DNA of 5,014 nucleotides from Acidimicrobiia bacterium (GTDB lineage: Bacteria; Actinomycetota; Acidimicrobiia; Spongiisociales; UBA5794). The position numbers and the translations under genes are program-made. Shown here piece by piece: positions 1-5,014 of this stretch; positions within the stretch are counted from its first letter, which is position 1; every line of letters begins with the position of its first letter. The notes beneath the pieces are model-generated. The model saw only the letters and a program-made list of their open reading frames with translations, had not been told where the DNA came from and did no database searches. The stretch lies in NCBI GenBank assembly GCA_030618675.1, contig JAUXCV010000140.1, forward strand, positions 1 to 5,014. Direction: 5' to 3'.

Positions 1-42
1 CGGTTTAGGAAACCGGTGCTCTATCCCCTGAGCTACGAGGGC
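1..42 (-). tRNA. tRNA-Arg (anticodon CCU), 5' half, cut by window edge
   Basis: Read on the minus strand, the sequence from 42 down to 1 folds as the 5' half of a tRNA. It has a 7-nt acceptor strand GCCCTCG, then TA, a D-arm with stem GCTC/GAGC around the loop AGGGGATA, a single A, and an anticodon stem starting CCGGT. The 7-nt anticodon loop TTCCTAA has the invariant T33 and anticodon CCT (CCU), which reads the arginine codon AGG. The second half of the anticodon stem begins (ACCG) before the window ends, so the variable loop, T-arm and 3' acceptor strand lie outside. The gene starts 43 nt after the stop of the NifX-like gene on the same strand. Confidence 0.93.
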
Positions 43-48
43 GGGATT

Positions 49-71
49 GGCGGCAAGGCTAACCGACCGCC
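49..71 (-). promoter_or_regulatory. Inverted repeat and possible tRNA -10 box between NifX-like gene and tRNA-Arg
   Basis: GGCGG (49-53) and CCGCC (67-71) are perfect complements, and an inner GG (57-58) / CC (63-64) pair could extend the hairpin around a CTAA loop. There is no T-run after it, so it is at best a weak terminator for the NifX-like gene. The same stretch holds TAGCCT on the minus strand (61 to 56), a TAnnnT box about 14 nt before the first base of the tRNA, which could be the tRNA promoter. No convincing -35 hexamer is seen. Both readings are inferences from short matches. Confidence 0.25.
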
Positions 72-85
72 GTTGTCGTTGGACG

Positions 86-466
86 TCAGTGGTGGCCGCC
101 GCCGGGAGCGTGAGCCCGATCGGGATCATGGGCGAGGGTTCCGGCCACGTACTGCTCGACGGCGTCATCGATCGCCCGGGTGTCGGTGAGCACGACCTCG
201 ATCCCGGCTTCCTCCAGTCGATCCTGGACGGGCAGGCCCATCCCGCCGGCGATCACGACGTCGCAGTCGCGGACGCTGTCCACGAGATCGTGGTGTCGTC
301 GGCGATGCCCTGGATCGGGGTGGTTGCCCTGGGTGCACTCGCCGACCTCGCGGAGTTCCCGGTTCACTTCGGCGCCGTCTTCCAACTCGACGACGGCGAA
401 GGCCTTCGTGCGACCGAAGTGTGCGGTGACGGTGTTTCCGTTCATTGTGGCAAGTGCGATTCTCAT
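86..466 (-). CDS. NifX/NifB-like dinitrogenase iron-molybdenum cofactor domain protein (126 aa)
   Basis: This is a small soluble protein made of a single domain of the kind found in NifX, NafY and the C-terminus of NifB (Pfam Nitro_FeMo-Co, RNase H-like fold). The start MRIALATMNGNTVTAHFG matches the family opening, with HFG at residues 16-18. The second conserved strand and turn, CDVVIAGGMG, is at 68-77, followed by the usual L..AGIEVV helix-strand. Family members bind or carry metal clusters, but many free-standing ones occur in organisms without nitrogenase and their role is unknown. This one is rich in possible ligands: Cys44, His49, His54, His58-59, Cys68 and a C-terminal tail ending GGGHH. 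The frame is open 27 codons further upstream, but the ATG at 466 is preferred because the family begins there and a TATCCT box lies 7 nt before it. No signal peptide or membrane segment is seen. Metal binding is inferred. Confidence 0.87.
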   Translation of the reverse strand: MRIALATMNGNTVTAHFGRTKAFAVVELEDGAEVNRELREVGECTQGNHPDPGHRRRHHDLVDSVRDCDVVIAGGMGLPVQDRLEEAGIEVVLTDTRAIDDAVEQYVAGTLAHDPDRAHAPGGGHH

Positions 467-473
467 GGCCTGA

Positions 474-479
474 AGGATA
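474..479 (-). promoter_or_regulatory. -10 box (TATCCT) of NifX-like gene, probably leaderless
   Basis: On the minus strand TATCCT fits the TAnnnT -10 consensus. Seven nucleotides (TCAGGCC) separate it from the ATG at 466, which would place the transcription start at or within a base or two of the start codon. The mRNA would then be leaderless, in keeping with the lack of a clear Shine-Dalgarno sequence. No TTGACA-like -35 is visible at the usual distance. Confidence 0.5.
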
Positions 480-538
480 CGGTCGACCGGACATGGACGC
501 GCCGACCGATTCCGCATGCATCGCGCGGGCCGATGGCG

Positions 539-544
539 TAGATT
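539..544 (+). promoter_or_regulatory. -10 box (TAGATT) of first acyl-CoA ligase gene
   Basis: TAGATT fits TAnnnT and lies within GATGGCGTAGATTCA. A start about 7 nt downstream would give a leader of roughly 29 nt before the ATG at 580, enough to include the Shine-Dalgarno sequence. The same TAGATTCA octamer lies 45 nt before the start codon of the second ligase gene (41 nt here), and GATGGCGTAG recurs before the S9 peptidase gene. A clear -35 is not seen. Confidence 0.5.
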
Positions 545-566
545 CACTCCCGAGACCTATTCGGCC

Positions 567-574
567 GAGAGGAG
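567..574 (+). promoter_or_regulatory. Ribosome binding site deciding the start of the first ligase
   Basis: GAGAGGAG is a strong anti-16S match ending 5 nt before the ATG at 580. The reading frame stays open to an ATG at 445, but that would overlap the divergent NifX-like gene and its promoter and add 45 residues unlike the family. The second ligase has the same arrangement (GGGAGGAG, 5-nt spacer) and the same protein length from its ATG, which settles the start. Confidence 0.85.
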
Positions 575-579
575 CCGCC

Positions 580-2319
580 ATGTCATTCGAAACCATCCCC
601 CAGAAGATCCTTCGAGCCGGCATCGAACGCGACGAGGTGGACGCCTACGCCGTGCGCCACGACGGCGGGTGGGTGACCACGAGTTGGCGCGCCTACGCAG
701 AGGAGGTCTCGTCGGCCGCCCGTGGACTCATCGCTCTGGGGGTTGAGTTGGGGTCGCCGGTCGCGATTCTCGGTGCCAACGCTCCGGAATGGGTGATCTT
801 CGACGTTGCAGCGATGGCCATCGGGGCGATGCCGGCGGGGATCTACCCCACGAGCACGCCGGATGAGTGCGCCTACGTTCTCGATCATTCGGGCTCGCCG
901 GTCGTGCTTGTCCAGAACGAGGAGCAACTCGAGAAGATCCTCGGGATCCGGGGCGACCTCCCAACCCTGAAGCATGTCGTTCTCATGCGCGGCGTGTCCT
1001 CCGACGCCGAAGGTGTGCTGACGTGGACCGAGTTCATCGAGCAGGGCTTCGATGTGGAGGGAGACGCGGTTGAGGATCGGCTCTCAGCCCTCGGGCCTCG
1101 CGATGGAGCCACCCTCATCTACACGTCGGGTACAACGGGTCGGCCGAAGGCGGTGGTGCTCCCGCACGAGGCGCTCGTCTCGACCGCGGAGGCGATCAAG
1201 TCGTTCATCGACGTCGGCATCTCCGATACGGCGCTCTCCTATCTCCCGCTCTCCCACATCGCCGAGCAGATCGTCTCGATCCACACACCGGCGGTGATGG
1301 GCCACACGGTCTACTACGAGCCGGACATCTACCGACTCGCCGAGAGTCTCAAGGAGGTGCGTCCAACGGCGTTCTTCGCCGTGCCACGAGTGTGGGAGAA
1401 GTTCTACGCGGCCGTCTCGGAGAAGCTGGGGGAAGCAAGCGGCGTGAAGGCGGCGATCGCCAATCGGGCGCTGGATGTCGGGCGTCAACACACGGCTGCT
1501 TTGGATCGGGGCGAGCAACCCGGGGGGTTGCTGGGAATCCAGTTCGGGCTCTTCGACAAGCTCGTGTACTCGAAGGCGAAGGAGGCGATGGGACTCGACC
1601 GGTGTCGGTTCATGTTCTCGTCGGCTGCTCCGCTTTCGCCGAAGATCGCCGAGTACTTCTCGGGTCTCGGCATGCAGATCCTCCAGTTGTACGGGCAGTC
1701 GGAGTGCACCGGGATCTGTGCCTTCAACGAACCGGACAAGAACCGGATCGGGTCGGTCGGGCCCGCGCTGCCATGCGCCGAGCTGGGCATCGCCGAGGAT
1801 GGCGAGATCCTCACCCGGGGCTCAAGCGTGTTCCTGGGATATCTCCACAACGACGAGGCAACCGCTGAGGCTCTCGGTGAGGACGGCTGGCTCAAGACGG
1901 GTGATGTCGGTCATATCGATGACGACGGGTTCCTGTTCATCACCGATCGCAAGAAGGACATCATCATCACAGCGGGTGGGGAGAACGTGACGCCGTCGCT
2001 CATCGAAACGGCGCTGCAGACGAACTCCTTGATCGCGACCGTGGTCGTCATCGGCGACCAGCGGCCGTTCCTCACGGCCCTCGTCTCGATCGATCCGGAG
2101 GCCGCGGAGGGGATGAGTGACGATGAGATTCGCGCGACTGTCCAGGGGGCCGTCGACGATGTCAACGCCGAGAGTGCCCGGGTGCGTCAACTGAAGAAGT
2201 TCGCGATTCTCGATGATCCCCTTTCGATCGAGGGTGGGGAACTCACCCCGACCCTCAAAGTGAAGCGGAAGGTCGTCCGCGAGCACTTCGCTGACCAGAT
2301 CGAGGCGATGTACGAGTAG
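580..2319 (+). CDS. Long-chain fatty-acid-CoA ligase (AMP-forming), first of tandem pair
   Basis: A 579-residue ANL-superfamily adenylating enzyme of the FAA1/FadD15 (COG1022) type, predicted to convert long-chain fatty acid, ATP and CoA to acyl-CoA, AMP and PPi (EC 6.2.1.3). Motifs in order: LPLSHIAEQ (222-230), P-loop YTSGTTGRPK (181-190, preceding it), FFAVPRVWEKFY (265-276), SSAAPL (347-352), adenylate motif YGQSE (371-375), TGDVGHIDDDGF (440-451), hinge TDRKKDIIITAGGENV (455-470), and the C-terminal lysine motif TPTLKVKRK (556-564), where K560 or K562 should be the catalytic lysine. The length is normal and no key residue is missing. One oddity is Ser348, where the second copy and most relatives I know have Gly (SGAAPL). 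There is no signal peptide or obvious transmembrane segment, so it is cytosolic or peripheral. The exact chain-length specificity cannot be read from sequence. The gene is divergent from the NifX-like gene and followed after 181 nt by its paralogue. Confidence 0.93.
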   Translation: MSFETIPQKILRAGIERDEVDAYAVRHDGGWVTTSWRAYAEEVSSAARGLIALGVELGSPVAILGANAPEWVIFDVAAMAIGAMPAGIYPTSTPDECAYVLDHSGSPVVLVQNEEQLEKILGIRGDLPTLKHVVLMRGVSSDAEGVLTWTEFIEQGFDVEGDAVEDRLSALGPRDGATLIYTSGTTGRPKAVVLPHEALVSTAEAIKSFIDVGISDTALSYLPLSHIAEQIVSIHTPAVMGHTVYYEPDIYRLAESLKEVRPTAFFAVPRVWEKFYAAVSEKLGEASGVKAAIANRALDVGRQHTAALDRGEQPGGLLGIQFGLFDKLVYSKAKEAMGLDRCRFMFSSAAPLSPKIAEYFSGLGMQILQLYGQSECTGICAFNEPDKNRIGSVGPALPCAELGIAEDGEILTRGSSVFLGYLHNDEATAEALGEDGWLKTGDVGHIDDDGFLFITDRKKDIIITAGGENVTPSLIETALQTNSLIATVVVIGDQRPFLTALVSIDPEAAEGMSDDEIRATVQGAVDDVNAESARVRQLKKFAILDDPLSIEGGELTPTLKVKRKVVREHFADQIEAMYE

Positions 2320-2455
2320 CCGAACAACAGCGTGCTGGTGTCGACGGTTGCGACCGGGGACAGTAACCGGAAGGGATTCTCCGGAAGCTTTAGGCAAGGG
2401 CCAGATGCTGGGTCGACAATCTCAGGTCTTCCGGTCGCGAGCCGGATTGGTCGTG
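2320..2455 (+). other. Intergenic spacer between the ligase genes, with weak hairpin
   Basis: No gene is supported here. CCGGA (2367-2371) and TCCGG (2380-2384) could form a 5-bp hairpin with an 8-nt loop, followed by AAGCTTTA rather than a real T-run, so termination is doubtful. The first bases after the stop (CGAACA, 2321-2326) also follow the stop of the second ligase (4241-4246), a possible remnant of duplicated flank. The rest shows no recognisable structure. Confidence 0.4.
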
Positions 2456-2461
2456 TAGATT
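2456..2461 (+). promoter_or_regulatory. -10 box (TAGATT) of second acyl-CoA ligase gene
   Basis: TAGATT, inside the octamer TAGATTCA, repeats the box before the first ligase. It lies 45 nt before the ATG at 2501, predicting a leader of about 33 nt. With a 181-nt gap after the first ligase, it suggests the second gene can be transcribed on its own, though read-through is not excluded. No clear -35 is seen. Confidence 0.5.
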
Positions 2462-2487
2462 CAGTGGGAGCGGGGGAGGGGACGGCA

Positions 2488-2495
2488 GGGAGGAG
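2488..2495 (+). promoter_or_regulatory. Ribosome binding site of second ligase
   Basis: GGGAGGAG ends 5 nt before the ATG at 2501. The block GGAGCCG[C/T]CATG is shared with the first copy, so the translation start region was retained after duplication. Confidence 0.85.
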
Positions 2496-2500
2496 CCGTC

Positions 2501-4240
2501 ATGTTGTTCGAGACCATTCCGGAGAGGATCCTGAGAGCGGGTCGCGAACGCGGCACGGCCCATGCCTACGCCGTGCGCCGGGGCGCTCAATGGGTGACGA
2601 CCAGCTGGAGTGATTACGCCGGGGAGGTCGAAGCGGCCGCTCGTGCGCTCATCGCTCTCGGAGTCGAGGCAGGGTCGCCGGTTGCGATCCTCGGTACGAA
2701 CACACCGGAGTGGGTCATTTTCGATGTTGCTGCAATGGCCGTGGGTGCCATGCCCGCGGGAATCTATCCAACGAACTCTTCGGACGAATGCGCCTACGTC
2801 CTCGATCACTCGCGGTCGTCGGTCGTTCTCGTGCAGAACGAGAAGCAGCTCGCGAAGGTCCTCGAGAAGTGGAGAGAACTCCCAGCCCTCCGTCATGTTG
2901 TGCTCATGCGGGGACAATCCTCCGATTCCGACGGCGTGCTGTCTTGGGAGCAGTTCCTTGACCGGGGGACCACCGTTCCGTTCTCCGAAGTCGAGACTCG
3001 GATGGCTGCGCTCGGTCCGCGGGACGGTGCGACCCTCATCTACACGTCGGGTACGACCGGCCGACCGAAGGCTGTTGTGCTCCCGCACGAGGCGCTTGTC
3101 TCGACCGTCAAGGCGATCCACTCGTTCATCGACGCCAGCATGTCTGACACCGCCGTCTCATATCTTCCGTTGTCGCACATCGCCGAGCAGCTCGTCACGA
3201 TCCTGACCCCTGCCGTGTCGGGTCACACGGTCTATTACGAGCCGGACATCTTCCGACTCGTCGACACCCTCAAGGAAGTTCGTCCATCGATCTTCTTCGC
3301 CGTCCCCCGGGTGTGGGAGAAGTTCTACGCCGCCGTGTCTGGGAAGCTGGACGAGGCGAGCGGTGTGAAGGCGGCGATAACGAACCGAGCATTGGTCGTC
3401 GGGCGAGATCACACCGCAACGCTGAACCGCGGGGAGCAGCCGCAGGGGTGGCGCGCAGCCCAATATGGCTTCTTCGACAAGCTCGTGTACTCGAAGGCCA
3501 AAGAGGCTATGGGGCTCGACCGCAGTCGGTTCCTGTTCTCGGGTGCTGCACCGCTGGCGCCGTCGATCGCGGAGTTCTTCTCCGGTTTCGGCATGCAGAT
3601 TCTCAACATCTACGGGCAGTCCGAGAACACCGCGGGTTCCGCGTACAACCGTCCGGATCGGAATCGGTACGGCTCGGTCGGTCCGGCATTCCCGGGCACC
3701 GAACTACGAGTCGCCGACGATGGCGAGATCCTCGTCCGAGGACTCTGCCTGTTCTCGGGTTACCTCCACGAAGCGGAAGCGACCGCCGGGGCGCTGGACG
3801 CCGACGGATGGCTCCATACCGGCGATGTCGGCCACATCGACGATGATGGGTTCCTGTTCATCACCGATCGCAAGAAGGACATCATCATCACGGCGGGCGG
3901 GGAGAACGTCACGCCGTCGCTCATCGAGATGATGCTGCAAACACATCCCCTGGTTTCGATCGCCGTCGTCATCGGTGACCGAAGGCCGTATCTCACCGCC
4001 CTCATCTCCGTCGACCCCGAGGCCACGGAGGGAATGGGCGCGGATGACGTCCGTACCGGTGTCCAGGGCGCCGTCGATGAGGTCAACGTCGGTCAGGCCC
4101 GCGTCCGACAACTGAAGAGATTCGTCATCCTGGAGCGGCCGCTCTCGATCGAGGGTGGGGAACTTACCCCAACCCTCAAGGTGAAGCGGAAGGTCGTCCG
4201 CGAGCACTTCGCCGACCAGATCGAGGCGATGTACTCCTAG
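2501..4240 (+). CDS. Long-chain fatty-acid-CoA ligase (AMP-forming), second of tandem pair
   Basis: A 579-residue AMP-forming acyl-CoA ligase, the same length as its neighbour and aligning to it with no gap. A hand count gives 431 identical residues (about 74%). All catalytic motifs sit at identical positions: YTSGTTGRPK (181-190), LPLSHIAEQ (222-230), FFAVPRVWEKFY (265-276), SGAAPL (347-352, canonical here), YGQSE (371-375), TGDVGHIDDDGF (440-451), TDRKKDIIITAGGENV (455-470) and TPTLKVKRK (556-564). The enzyme should therefore be active and carry out the same two-step adenylation and thioesterification. Differences concentrate at residues 121-170 (about half identical), 314-320 and 376-390. 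The last of these follows the adenylate motif (NTAGS here, CTGIC in the first copy), which suggests a shift in substrate preference or regulation. The cytosolic location and role in fatty-acid activation are inferred from the family. Its promoter box and Shine-Dalgarno sequence resemble those of the first copy. Confidence 0.93.
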   Translation: MLFETIPERILRAGRERGTAHAYAVRRGAQWVTTSWSDYAGEVEAAARALIALGVEAGSPVAILGTNTPEWVIFDVAAMAVGAMPAGIYPTNSSDECAYVLDHSRSSVVLVQNEKQLAKVLEKWRELPALRHVVLMRGQSSDSDGVLSWEQFLDRGTTVPFSEVETRMAALGPRDGATLIYTSGTTGRPKAVVLPHEALVSTVKAIHSFIDASMSDTAVSYLPLSHIAEQLVTILTPAVSGHTVYYEPDIFRLVDTLKEVRPSIFFAVPRVWEKFYAAVSGKLDEASGVKAAITNRALVVGRDHTATLNRGEQPQGWRAAQYGFFDKLVYSKAKEAMGLDRSRFLFSGAAPLAPSIAEFFSGFGMQILNIYGQSENTAGSAYNRPDRNRYGSVGPAFPGTELRVADDGEILVRGLCLFSGYLHEAEATAGALDADGWLHTGDVGHIDDDGFLFITDRKKDIIITAGGENVTPSLIEMMLQTHPLVSIAVVIGDRRPYLTALISVDPEATEGMGADDVRTGVQGAVDEVNVGQARVRQLKRFVILERPLSIEGGELTPTLKVKRKVVREHFADQIEAMYS

Positions 4241-4262
4241 CGAACAGGACACTGTCGTTCCC

Positions 4263-4298
4263 GCGTAGCCACCGGAAGCCCACCTCCGAGTGCTACGC
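4263..4298 (+). terminator. Terminator-like hairpin after second ligase
   Basis: GCGTAGC (4263-4269) and GCTACGC (4292-4298) are perfect 7-bp complements. After a 3x3 internal mismatch, CGGA (4273-4276) pairs with TCCG (4285-4288) around an 8-nt loop. It begins 22 nt after the ligase stop codon and lies wholly upstream of the next gene's promoter box, as expected of a 3' end. There is no T-run, which is common for terminators in high-G+C Gram-positive bacteria but lowers certainty. Confidence 0.5.
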
Positions 4299-4325
4299 AG
4301 AAACGGTGGGGCGGGTCGGATGGCG

Positions 4326-4331
4326 TAGGAT
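4326..4331 (+). promoter_or_regulatory. -10 box (TAGGAT) of S9 peptidase gene, probably leaderless
   Basis: TAGGAT fits TAnnnT and is followed by only 6 nt (CGCGCC) before the ATG at 4338. The predicted transcription start falls on the start codon, and no Shine-Dalgarno sequence is present, so the mRNA is probably leaderless. The preceding bases, GATGGCG, are identical to those before the first ligase's TAGATT box. No good -35 is seen. Confidence 0.6.
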
Positions 4332-4337
4332 CGCGCC

Positions 4338-5014
4338 ATGACCACCACAGCACCATTCGGATCCTGGGAGTCGCCGATCGGCGCAGCCGACACCGTTGCC
4401 GGCATCGTCCGATTCTCCGACATCCAATACGATGACGGAACCCTCTACTGGCTCGAAGCACGCCCATCGGAGGGCGGCAGAACAGCGCTCGTCCGGCGCC
4501 TTCCCGACGGAACGACCGACGACGTGTTGGCCAACACGGCGAACGTCCGCTCCATGGTTCACGAATACGGGGGAGGCGCATACCTCGCCTCCGATGGTGA
4601 GATCTTCTACTCCGAATTCGCGAATCAGCGCCTTCACCGCGTCGAGGGGAACGCAGCGACTCCGATCACACCCGAGCCGCCCCATCCGATGGCGCTTCGC
4701 TATGGCGACGCCGTACGGGCGCCCAACGGCTCGCTGATCAGTGTTCGTGAGACGCACCCGGAGGAGGGCGAGGCGATCAACGATCTCGTCTCGATCGATC
4801 TCACCGGCACGGTGACGGTGATCGCATCGGGGAGTGACTTCTACTCGTCACCGCGAGTCTCGATGGACGGAACGAAGCTCGCCTGGATCGAGTGGAGTCA
4901 CCCGAATATGCCGTGGGACGGAACCCGGCTTGTCATCGCCGACCTGGAGGATCCGGTCGATCGGACCGTGGTCGCCGGTGGACCGGACGAGTCGATCGTT
5001 CAGCCGGAGTGGAC
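4338..5014 (+). CDS. S9-family peptidase (prolyl oligopeptidase / acylaminoacyl-peptidase type), N-terminal part, cut by window edge
   Basis: The frame from the ATG at 4338 is open to the window end, giving 225 residues. It reads as the N-terminal beta-propeller of actinobacterial S9 peptidases of about 600-650 residues, annotated as dipeptidyl aminopeptidase/acylaminoacyl-peptidase. Recognisable stretches are PFGSWESPI (6-14), YWLEARPSEGGRTAL (37-51), VHEYGGGAY (74-82), NQRLHRV (96-102), SHPNMPWDGT (187-196) and GGPDESIVQPEW (214-225). The propeller gates access to a C-terminal alpha/beta-hydrolase domain with the Ser-Asp-His triad, which lies beyond the window, so catalytic competence cannot be checked. 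No signal peptide is seen, so a cytosolic peptide-degrading role is likely. The start is supported by the family N-terminus and by the TAGGAT box 6 nt upstream. No functional link to the ligases is evident, and it appears to be its own transcription unit. Confidence 0.9.
   Translation, partial: MTTTAPFGSWESPIGAADTVAGIVRFSDIQYDDGTLYWLEARPSEGGRTALVRRLPDGTTDDVLANTANVRSMVHEYGGGAYLASDGEIFYSEFANQRLHRVEGNAATPITPEPPHPMALRYGDAVRAPNGSLISVRETHPEEGEAINDLVSIDLTGTVTVIASGSDFYSSPRVSMDGTKLAWIEWSHPNMPWDGTRLVIADLEDPVDRTVVAGGPDESIVQPEW

Larger units (their letters stand above)
580..4240 (+). repeat. Tandem gene duplication, period 1921 bp
   Basis: The two ligase genes are direct repeats offset by 1921 bp, each 1740 bp, with no net insertion or deletion in the coding part. 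Nucleotide identity is patchy. Runs such as 1927-1970 with 3848-3891 (44 nt) and 2260-2291 with 4181-4212 (32 nt) are perfect, including synonymous sites, while the segment for residues 121-170 is strongly diverged. The homology seems to reach into the upstream region (TAGATTCA and the Shine-Dalgarno block) and a few bases past the stop (CGAACA). No insertion-sequence ends or target duplications border it. Confidence 0.9.

Noticed and set aside
86..466. Evidence of nitrogen fixation from the NifX-like domain
   Set aside because: Single Nitro_FeMo-Co domain proteins are common in non-fixing bacteria and archaea, and no nif gene is in the window.
47..541. Plus-strand open frame of 164 codons opposite the NifX-like gene
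   Set aside because: It is a G+C-rich antisense shadow. The minus-strand frame has clear family motifs (HFG, CDVVIAGGMG) and a promoter box, while the plus-strand translation resembles nothing and lacks a ribosome site.
445..579. N-terminal extension of the first ligase from the ATG at 445
   Set aside because: It would overlap the NifX-like gene and its promoter, has no Shine-Dalgarno sequence, and the 45 extra residues are absent from the paralogue. The ATG at 580 has a strong site.
2390..3121. Long minus-strand open frame (243 codons) opposite the second ligase, and similar ones at 1822-2397 and 3704-4423
   Set aside because: They arise from third-position G+C bias of the ligase genes. 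The translations are Arg/His/Asp-rich with no motif, and they recur at matching positions in both copies.
580..4240. Direct repeats as a mobile element or CRISPR-like array
   Set aside because: The repeats are whole ligase genes. No transposase, terminal inverted repeats, target duplications, or short regular repeats with spacers are seen.
580..4240. The two ligases as a simple two-gene operon
   Set aside because: The 181-nt gap contains a repeated TAGATTCA box and full leader before the second gene, which favours independent promoters, though read-through cannot be excluded.
4293..4757. Minus-strand open frame opposite the S9 peptidase start
   Set aside because: The plus-strand frame has unmistakable S9 propeller motifs; the minus-strand frame is its shadow.

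Overview
The window looks like ordinary chromosomal DNA from a high-G+C bacterium, most likely an actinobacterium, perhaps Acidimicrobiia. That is an inference from G+C bias in third codon positions, promoters of the TAnnnT type, two apparently leaderless genes, and the style of the acyl-CoA ligases and the S9 peptidase. No mobile element, CRISPR array, phage gene or defence gene is visible.

Layout: the left edge cuts a minus-strand tRNA-Arg(CCU), of which the 5' half is present (1-42). Upstream of it on the same strand is a small one-domain protein of the NifX/NifB-like (dinitrogenase iron-molybdenum cofactor) fold (86-466). A 113-bp divergent promoter region separates it from two tandem plus-strand genes (580-2319 and 2501-4240). 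Both encode 579-residue long-chain fatty-acid-CoA ligases (FAA1/FadD15 type). They align without a gap at about 74% identity by hand count (431/579). Each has its own promoter-like TAGATT box and a strong Shine-Dalgarno sequence, so they look like independently expressed duplicates rather than a simple operon. After a 97-bp spacer with a terminator-like hairpin, the N-terminal 225 residues of an S9-family (prolyl oligopeptidase / acylaminoacyl-peptidase type) serine peptidase run off the right edge (4338-5014).

How they work together: the two ligases would activate fatty acids with ATP and CoA for beta-oxidation or lipid synthesis. Their differences cluster in the region after residue 120 and around the acyl-pocket and adenylate motifs, so they may differ in substrate or conditions of use. 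The NifX-like protein and the peptidase have no evident pathway link to them. The points most worth a second look are the gapless tandem duplication with patches of near-perfect nucleotide identity, the retained promoter box, and the contrast between leaderless genes (NifX-like, S9) and leadered genes (both ligases). I see no convincing new system here.
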